Source: Tachypleus tridentatus (lineage: Eukaryota; Arthropoda; Merostomata; Xiphosura; Limulidae). Taken from it: a DNA stretch of 64,000 bases. Made by a program: the position numbers and the translations under genes. The notes under the pieces are model-generated. The model worked only from the letters and a program-made list of their open reading frames with translations, did not search any database and was not told where the DNA came from. Of the stretch, positions 55,805 through 64,000 are shown piece by piece (position 1 is the stretch's first letter; each line of letters opens with the position of its first letter). The DNA lies in assembly GCF_004210375.1 (NCBI RefSeq), contig NW_027467782.1:35949771-36013770 (forward strand), given 5' to 3'.

Positions 55805-57016
55805 TTCAAAAGAAAATTGAGACTGTAAGTCTTCTGATATGGTATGCTTAAGCAACTTTAACAATTCTTAATCTTTCTTTACATTCACTTCTGAATATCC
55901 TAAAGTAAATGCGACAGAAAGGACATAAAGCAGGTATGGTTAAGTGTTATCAACTGAGAATTAGTACACTCTGTTATTAGGGATATAATAATGTATAGAA
56001 ATGTGATGTAACATTTTATAAAGTGTTACATAATACAGCTATGAATATAGTAAAATATATTTTAAATTTTAATCTCCAATAGCTGTTTGCTTATAAGTCA
56101 TAAAATAAAAGGTTTTGTTCCAAAATATGATAGTTGCATATAGATTGCACAGGGTATATCCCAATAGGCAATGGGTATATCTAGTGTAAAGTGTAACATT
56201 TATTTGCACTTTGATGGATTTTCATTCTGCCTTATTGATTTTCAAGTGAAGATCTTGAGGACCCTTTTACTGTGGCCTGTATAACACATTCCCAATGCTG
56301 CTTTGTGTTTTAGTGGAGTTTATCAAACATGTACAGTGTGATATACTTAGCTACACTATACATGTAGCACTTCTGTGAGCCAGTTCAGATTTATTTCCAC
56401 TCTTTCTTGCAACTCTTTATAAACAGAGAGTGTATTTTGATACCTACAAGGTGTGGTCTTTCACAAGTATGTCTGTATACTATTTCATTGTATACAATGT
56501 CCCATGCTATTGGTTCATTTTGAGTTCTTCCTGAAGGGGATTTATTTAAATAAATTTTGCTTTTGCCATCCATTCACTGTTTTTGTGCTGGATTATAGTT
56601 GTATGTGAATAGAATTTAGAATTCAATATTTTCATGGATTGAAATGTATTTCTTATATACTTGCTTTCACACTTCCCACCTTTCCTTTAATGCATCATTT
56701 CTTGCTGTGAAAATGATGGTTGAATACAGAGGGAGTGAACTTTGCTATAATTGAGTCACACTTCATATAGTGGAGGATTTTCATGTACTTATTAGTATGC
56801 AGCAATGTCATGTATGAACATGAGCTTAGGTGAAAGTCTTGAAGCTAGTGGGAAGTCAAAACATTTGTATCAACAGGGTAGCACACCTGTTTTATGTCCC
56901 CTTCTGTAGCATTTACTTTAGGATATTCAAAAGTGAATGTAAAGAAAGAACAAAGATAGTTTAAGCTGCTTAAGCATACCATACCAGAATACTTACAGTC
57001 ACAATATTCTTTTGAA
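55805..57016. mobile_element. fold-back element with about 135-bp terminal inverted repeats
   Basis: The left arm (55805-55940) and right arm (56882-57016) are inverted copies. Both carry TTCAAAAGAA at the outer end, then GGTATGGTATGCTTAAGCA-like text, TTTCTTTACATTCACTT, GAATATCCTAAAGTAAATGC and GGACATAAA. The interior of about 0.94 kb holds no transposase I recognise. Layout fits a non-autonomous DNA transposon (MITE or fold-back). No target-site duplication is obvious. Confidence 0.75.
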
Positions 57017-57019
57017 TGA

Positions 57020-60000
57020 GAAAATTATGTGCGAATGGTCACGTATTTGTCACCAATACAATTTCAGTTTATGTAAGCAAACTGGAAAATGCTTACGTTA
57101 AAATGAAATTCCAATACCTCAAGTTTGAAGGCATTTGATGCTCTTAAGTTTAGTAATGTGGAAACATTTTGGGTTTTCTGACAATGTAGAAAATGGTTGA
57201 GCAAACCTTCACAAAAATAAAAATTTGTGTAAGCTAATTAACATACATGTCAGTGATGTAGAAGTGGGGTGGAATCAACGTGTCTTTGTACATATGCTGA
57301 CATCATGAGAAGGTCAACTTACAGAAAGTGTAGAGAAAACTTGTAAAAGGAATTATTAACACTTTTAATGTTTTTATCTTTGGATGGGATGGTTGAACTG
57401 TGTTAAATTCAAGTAAATGACTTATTATTTATCACAAATATGTTTTTGTTAAAATGATTGTGTATGTTGATTGAAAAATCTTTGTTTTACATCATTTAAT
57501 TAGCGATGTAGTACAGATTTTGTGTTGCAATGTGTTTATCTTACTATGGCTTATGTATCTTATTATGATAAATATAAAACTATAATAGATCTATCATCTG
57601 ACATTAAATGCAAGTTTTTAATAGTCAAAATATCATAGATTGCCTGTTGTTACTCAATAAATCTGATGACCATTGATGCAAATGACTCCCAAATAGAACA
57701 TATTTAACCAAAATGACTACAAGTTTCAATATGTAAAATGATATATACAAATATGCTTGTGATATTTATTTAATTATGATGTTCCATTAATTTCATTTTT
57801 GAAAGTCAAAAGACCTCATTTACTTAATGTGGTATTAATATATTATACTTGCCTATAACAGAGTTCAAATCAGTTTATTTACAATACACATAGGTATATA
57901 TATATATATAACAAGCTTATACATAGTTGTAATGTTATTTGTAAAACTTATTCTGCAGTATTTGTAGTGCTTATTTCTGTAGCTTAGTATAAAGAAACAA
58001 AAACATTTAAGCAAATATTAAACATTTTCATAATTACTTGTTTTTGCATTGAAATTATTACAGTTATATTTATTTTAGTATAAAACACAAAATGTTCGAT
58101 ACTCAAAAGAACCTTGTTTTCTACAGTAATCTAGAGTGAGCTACCCTTGGTTTTGTAATGCTAAAATACCAATATTGTAATGCAAACATAGACCTTATTA
58201 TTAAATATAAACCCCAAGGTAAATTTTAAAATCAAAATCTAATCATTCTGATAAAACTTATTCTTCTTAAATTTTATACAAATCTACGTTTGCTATGGTT
58301 GAATAAAACACAACTAAACATGTCATATGTATGATGTATATTTAAGGATAAAAATGTTTAGCTTTGTTCCTTTAGTATTTGTCCTTGACCAGCATTACAA
58401 GTGAAAAACAAAATTCCATGAAACTGTTATAATTTAATGACAAGTAGTAAATTGAATGATACCTTGGTTCATATTTATTTTAAGTATTAAAAGTTTGTTA
58501 CCCAGAAAGGTTAAGATTTTTTTTCTTTTGTTACATGTACATCGTTGTTAAATTGTGTTATATTAGCTCCTATTACAGTAGTTTTATTAGTTGTTGATGT
58601 TTTGAATCAGGTATTAATATTTCAAAATTATTATGAAAGACACTCATTAAAATATCTAACATCTACTCATAGCCCTATAAAATGAACAACAATTGAGTGC
58701 TAAAATTAACTGTAAAGTCTGTCTTAAGACCTCTTTTACAGTTAAAAAAACAAAAATATATGTGTATGTATAAATAAGATCTAGGCTAAATATTTTTATG
58801 ATGTGAAATTATTTTCCAAATTTGTTTCAACTTGATTATTTCCTGATCATAGCTGTCAGTTGATCTTATATTGGTGTTGCAAATCATATGATAGAAAATT
58901 AGTTTCTTGTTTGTGTTATGATATGCCTTAATATTTCATTTAAAATCTCTGAAAGAAACTTTGTCCTAACTGAAGTAAATTTAACATTTTAATGTTTGTT
59001 CTCAGAAGGATGGGAAGTAAATGAAGTTAATTCAGTTGATCTGGTATTGGGCTTGTAAATAATATAATGCAAAATTAATTTTCCTGTTTGAGCTATTTTA
59101 TTATATGCAGTATTACTGTTATTGTGTGGTTATGAAGTGGTTGGCTTTGTTCTACATTTTGTACCTTAGAGCCTGGACTTATGACCTCTTGCTTTTCCAA
59201 CTTATTTTCTCAACTTGTGTCTTTGAAAGATTTTGTTCAGCATTTCTAACAGCTTGCTTCTACTTCTTGTTATTCTGATGAGGATCAGATAACTTTACCT
59301 TCAGACTTCATCACCTTTAACTTAATACATTTCTTTCAAACATCCTGACATTTTTCATTTTCCATACAAGATATCCAGATTTATGCAGCTTCATTTCTGT
59401 GGCATCTTCATGTTGAATCTTGTTCTCCTCAACAAGCTCTATCAGTAAAATCACATTTACAGGAAATATGACTAGATAAGATTTTTGAGGATTATATCTG
59501 TGCAGTATTGTTATGTCAAACCACAGTATTACATTGCTGTCTCAGTTTTGAATAGTGAACTATTTTACTGAAGATTTCCATTTTATGTACTTCTGATTTG
59601 TTATACCTTGTTAAAAAAACATTTCTATCATGTCTGGACTATGACACACACTTTGTAATAAAAACTGAAGTATAAATAAGCAATGTAATCTTCACTTTTG
59701 GTATACGTAATTAGAATACATTAAACATTCAAAACTTGTAATTCTGTTTATCTCTTTTTACTGTTCTTAAAATGTTAAGTTGTATATTCTTAAATGAGTA
59801 GATTTGTGGGAGTACAACAGCTCCACAGAATAAAGCACATTTATCAATAAAATTTTACACTTATCAATATGTTAGGAATTTTTTGCTCATCCCAAAGTAT
59901 AGGTCCTTATTTGTTAAGAAAGTGTCATCCATTAAGAATACAATTAACAAACTCTTGTTTCTTTTATGGTTTGTTTTTTGTATTTGAAGACTCATTATTA

Positions 60001-61090
60001 CACATTTCAATTTTCATCATATGCTGGAAGACAATAAAAGGGCAAGGGCTTCCAACAGAGAACAGTTTTCAAAATGACTGAATGCAAAGTTTAGTTATCA
60101 TTGGATAAAGCAGGTTATCAGCTATTTACATGAGAAATAATTTATGGTTCTGTGATAATGAGATTAAATGTAACTTCTGTACATACGAACATCATAATTT
60201 GTGTAAAGTTTAAAAGACATAGACACAAGTCACAATCTTAGAAGTTTATTATAGTATTTTTAGATATTGTTTTCATTCATGTAAATGTTTTCAAAAAGCA
60301 CATTTTTTTTACTTTCTAGAGAGTACCATTCAACATAGTATTATGTATTTGATGTCAGTTATTAAATATGTTTTTATTTTATCCTTTATTACTGATTTAG
60401 AAACATTTCATGGTAAATAAAAGTAAGTAACAGATGCGATATATATGGTAGTATTTACAAAAACTTTAGGTATGCATTTGAAAGGCTGTGCAAATACAAT
60501 GTGGTAATTATACAATGACAAAAAAGAAACCTTATTTTTCACATGAGGATTGCCATATGCTTTAATATTTTAATCTAAGTTAAACAGATATCATCAATAT
60601 GCAGACATATCTTTGTAAATTCATCTGGTTTTTTGTGCATAACACTTTTATGTTTTACCAAAAGCTTGCTATGATTCTTGTACACACATGATAGATTTTA
60701 AATTTTATTTAGTATTAATTTTTCAATATTGGGTCAGTCGAATTAATGAGTTGCATGCATGCTGGATTTAGTTGTATTTGGTCACAAATTATGTCAATTT
60801 TTGTGTGTGAGAAGACCTTATACAAGCCTTTTTATGTTTTGATAGTGTACAGTAGTAATAGTAAAATATCCAAGTGGGTCAAATGTAACTCAAATCCATA
60901 AGTATTGAACATTATTGTTAATGGTATCATATTCAAGTACAACAAATAAATAAACGAAGTTTTAGTTTATATAGAAACAAAATATACATAAATTAATTAG
61001 AACCAAGAATATCGTAAGCAAAAATATTGTTAAGTAAATAGTTGTTCTTTTTTACATACAACTCTCTTTTTTATATATATATTTTGGAGT
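57020..61090. other. unannotated AT-rich DNA
   Basis: No gene, SINE or element ends recognised over 4 kb. A short (AT)n run lies at about 57894-57910. Confidence 0.45.
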
Positions 61091-61777
61091 GAAAACAACA
61101 GGTATCCTGTATTCATATTTATGATTGGCTTTCCTGCTCCTTTACTGTTTTTTTAACTGGCAGTCAATGTTTTGTCCCCTTCGGTGTGGATTCCTGTACT
61201 TGGTAATGGGACCTGCTATGGAATGGAATGTTCTTTCAGTTTATCTCCTCTGGGATCTAAACATCCACCCACGTGTTTGCCGTGCATGGCAACCCGTGAA
61301 GGGGAGGAGATAATTCTGGTGGTTGAGATGTCCAACCCTAACACACCGCTTTGGACTTGAATTCCTGTAGACGGGCGGCCTTTGGTTGGCCCTCCTTGAA
61401 TCAATCGGCTGGTTCACTTGGGATAGGGTCAACCAAGTACCAGTGTTGGAAATTCTCAACAGGTGTTGTGGACATTGTGTCTGGTGCTGGTGTTTGTGTG
61501 TTGTGCTCACGAAACCCTGACGTTGTTGCAGTGTCTTTGTTTGACATTGTAGTGCGTCCCCTCGTAGGGCTCCATGGTTGGTGGGGTCAGTGGGCACCAA
61601 AATTTCCTTTTTCTTATGGACCCTCCAAACAAAAATTCAATTAAAATAGTAAAAAAAGCAGTCAACAGGTAAACGACCACGTCTTGACGTTTCTGAAGAG
61701 CAATCTTCAACATCTATACCACCTGTTGTACGTCATTTTTCATCCTACATTCACTTTCAGAGCAAACTTTAGGGCAA

Positions 61778-62574
61778 ATGTCCCCCTTTTTTATTCAGAA
61801 GGTACTGGAGGGACTCGCTGGCTCTCTAAAGTTAGTAAGGAAGCTTCGATCTGGTGACATATTAGTGGAAACATCCACATCTCAACACAGTGAAATCCAC
61901 TTGAATTTAAAGGCAATTGGGGATATATCTGTTGAGGTTACACCTCATGCTACTTTGAATTCACGAGAACTTATTCTTGAGAGGGATTTGAAGAACATTT
62001 CCGAGCCAGAGATTCTCACTGGTTTCTCCACTCAAGGGGTTTCTGCAGTGAGGCGTGTCTCCACTCGCAAAGATGGAGTTACATTGGCGACCAATATCTA
62101 CATTCTGACATTTACATCACTGCACCTGCCACCTTTAAAGCAGGTTATCTTAACTGCATGGTACGGCCGTACATTCAAAACCCTCCCAAATGTTTCCAGT
62201 GTCATATGTTTGTTCACTCAAAGATGTCATGTCGTGGTTCCCTGACATATGCTCATTGTGCTGGCAAGGACCACGATGCCTGTCAGTGTGAAACGGACCC
62301 ACATTGTTTCAATTGCAATGGCTCTCATCCGTGCTACTTTCGTTCTTGCCCTAAATGGTTGAAATAAAAAGAAGTGCAGCATTTGAAAACGATTCATAAC
62401 ATTACTTATCCTGAGGCTCGAAAATTGCCGTCCACCACATTCTTTCAGATATATATTGCTGCTGCACTTCGTTCTACAACTACAGTGGGAGAACAGAAAG
62501 ATCTCTGTGCCTCCAGGAAAATCGTTCTCAAAACAGATGAAAAGACTTTTGGCCTCCATGGTTACAAAAGTTGA
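61778..62574 (+). pseudogene. LINE ORF1 (gag-like, CCHC zinc knuckles), broken
   Basis: The first part (61778 on) includes LRSGDILVETSTSQHSEIHL and ERDLKNISEPEIL. After a frame change near 62110 the text continues YLNCMVRPYIQNPPKCFQC, with a CX2CX4HX4C knuckle (CFQCHMFVHSKMSC) and two partly degraded ones (AHCAGKDH, CFNCNGSHPC). It ends SCPKWLK with a stop at 62365-62367. Remnants of the C-terminal part follow (NITYPEARKLPSTTF). These are features of Jockey-type ORF1 proteins, which coat the element RNA. The second knuckle has lost its first cysteine (Y in its place). Confidence 0.75.
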
Positions 62575-62883
62575 TGAATAAATTCCTACACCCATCTTTG
62601 TCCCATACATACATTCCAACAAACCCCAAAATCCACGTCCTTTGGTTCTGGGTTCAGGCATTTCCTCAGATGAATCTTCTTCTTCCACCCCAAGATGCAA
62701 AACAATCATTTGTTCGTGACCTCAGTCACTGAAATCCCCTTTTAACAACAAAGACCTGCCCAATCGCCCCAGGGTAGAATCCATAGAGGTCGACATACCT
62801 CCTTCGACTAAGCACAGTAAGGAAAAAGACGTAGTCGTAAACAGAAGGGTTCTCCAGCCAATTCGTCTACACGTCATTAAAAA

Positions 62884-63370
62884 TGGGCACCTTGATACAA
62901 CGGAACTGTCGAGGTTTACGTTCTAATCTGGATGGCATCAAAACACTGATTGCTTCCTACTATCCTGTATTCCTTTCCTTTTAGGAGACATTTCTGAAAC
63001 CTGCCGATACAGTCATCTTACAGCAGTTTTCTTTGTACAGAATGACGGTCTGTGCGATGGATGAGTGCATGGAGAGGTGACACTGTCGGTTTATCAGCAT
63101 GTACCCACCCTGTCCTTGTCACTCAACACTTCCTTTCAAGCGGTAGTCATCCGTGTTTCCTTGGGTCATACCATCACTGTTTGTTCTGTCTACCTGTCAC
63201 CTGGAGAGACATATGATAAATCAGACCTTTTAGCTCTCATTGGACATTTGCCATCTCACTTTTTAATCCTGGTGAACTTTAATGGACATCATCCCCTCTG
63301 GGGAAGTGCTGTTATAGATAAGAGGGGTGGCTCTGGATATCTGGAGCATTGCCGATACTCTAGGTGAAAG
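62884..63370 (+). pseudogene. LINE ORF2 endonuclease region, broken
   Basis: Starts MGTLIQRNCRGLRSNLDGI, the first catalytic block of the apurinic-like endonuclease. It continues ETFLKPADTVIL (catalytic E block) and, in another frame, SLGHTITVCSVYLSPGETYD, then LILVNFNGHHPLWGS. The last block normally reads GDFN, so a catalytic aspartate is replaced by asparagine. An in-frame stop near 62980 and a frameshift near 63050 are also present. Confidence 0.8.
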
Positions 63371-63424
63371 ATTTTGCTGGGTATCTAACTGTTTGTCCCT
63401 TTGACCACAATCATCCCTTTAACT

Positions 63425-64000
63425 GGTGGTACTTAAACTGGCCCTTCGTCAGTCTGGCAGTAGATCAATTGGACCAGATGATATACACTATGACATGCTG
63501 AACCATCTATCTCCTGCTTCTCTTGCTATTCTTCTGGTTGTTTTTAACTAAATCTGCAAGGAGATTGCTTTTCCTGATGCCTGGCTGCAGGCTATTGTCC
63601 TACCTTTCTCCAAGCCTGGGAAAGATCCCAAGATTCCTTGAAACTACTGTCCAGTTGCTTTCACGAGCTGTCTCTGTGAGACCTCAGTGAGGATGGTTAA
63701 TGCTCGTCTTGTTTGGTTTCTCAAATCAAAAACCACCCAGTGCAGTTTCCGACGACAGCACTTCACCATGGACCACCTGATTCGACTTTAAACGTCAATC
63801 AGAGAAGTCTTTCTCAATCGATATCTTGTATCAATATTCTTTGACATTGAGAAGGCTTATGACGCAAGGTGGAGGTATGGCATTTTGCGAGACCTCTATA
63901 TATATTGGTTATGTGGCCAGTTGCACATTTTTATTAAATTTTTTTAATGGACAGGAGATTACAATTTCGTGTTTATTCGACACTTTCCCATTCTTTTCTA
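63425..64000 (+). pseudogene. LINE ORF2 reverse transcriptase, partial
   Basis: Recognisable blocks: GPDDIHYDMLNHLSP, LPFSKPGKDPKIP, and motif A with SIFFDIEKAYDARWRYGIL. Several in-frame stops. The catalytic YADD block would lie beyond the window. Confidence 0.78.

Larger units (their letters stand above)
61150..64000 (+). mobile_element. Jockey-like LINE, decayed, running off the right edge
   Basis: In order: a GC-richer 5' leader (61150-61770), a gag-like ORF1, a spacer, and ORF2 with endonuclease and the first part of the reverse transcriptase. The boundary between endonuclease and reverse transcriptase lacks several hundred bases. The left end is approximate and is marked by the rise in GC content. 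The orientation is plus and the 3' end is outside the window. Confidence 0.8.

Noticed and set aside
61216-61713. Overlapping frames on both strands in the GC-richer stretch
   Set aside because: They lie in the leader of the Jockey-like LINE. None shows a recognisable domain.

Overview
This is AT-rich, intron- and repeat-dominated nuclear DNA from an animal. Three things point to an arthropod, probably a chelicerate and most likely a horseshoe crab: at least fifteen copies of one tRNA-derived SINE (head like GGCCCGGCATGGCCAAGCG, body containing GCTGCCTTCCCTCTAGTCTT), a second short tRNA-like SINE family, and a mix of Tigger/pogo, mariner/Tc1, Mutator-like, Penelope-like and Jockey-like elements. 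The horseshoe crab assignment is from memory of these SINEs and was not searched. No bacterial genes, tRNA genes, rRNA or CRISPR were seen.

Layout. 1-2 kb: a SINE at the left edge, then unannotated DNA. 2.2-9.9 kb and 19.5-24.6 kb: two diverged copies of a minus-strand gene segment for a small immunoglobulin-domain, single-pass membrane protein (Ig exon, juxtamembrane/TM exon, cytoplasmic exon). The copies have decayed in complementary ways. The left copy keeps an open Ig exon but has a damaged cytoplasmic exon. The right copy keeps open TM and cytoplasmic exons but has stops in the Ig exon. Transposons (a Tigger relic, a Penelope-like element, SINEs) have landed inside both. 10-19 kb holds a Mutator-like relic, nested SINEs, a nearly full-length Tigger element with terminal inverted repeats, a 51-bp minisatellite and an internally deleted mariner.

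25-46 kb is mostly unannotated AT-rich DNA. It contains one isolated exon of an SLC22-type organic cation transporter (28.2 kb), a Tc1 transposase 3' fragment (30.6 kb), a decayed exon of the membrane J-protein DNAJC22/wurst (37.9-38.4 kb), a palindrome of Penelope-type ends (39.4 kb), a Tc1 fragment (44.1 kb) and a Jockey-like fragment (45.8 kb). Tandem microsatellites and minisatellites occur throughout. SINEs are almost absent from 27.1 to 43.2 kb.

46-55 kb is again SINE-rich. It carries the best candidate for an intact host gene end: three minus-strand exons (52.3, 51.0 and 47.9 kb) with matching splice phases, whose product ends in a PDZ-like segment followed by a stop and a poly(A) signal. 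55-61 kb is SINE-free and contains a fold-back element about 1.2 kb long. 61.1-64 kb is a decayed Jockey-like LINE running off the right edge.

The genes in view do not form one pathway. The clearest story is the duplicated Ig-membrane-protein locus and its erosion by mobile elements.
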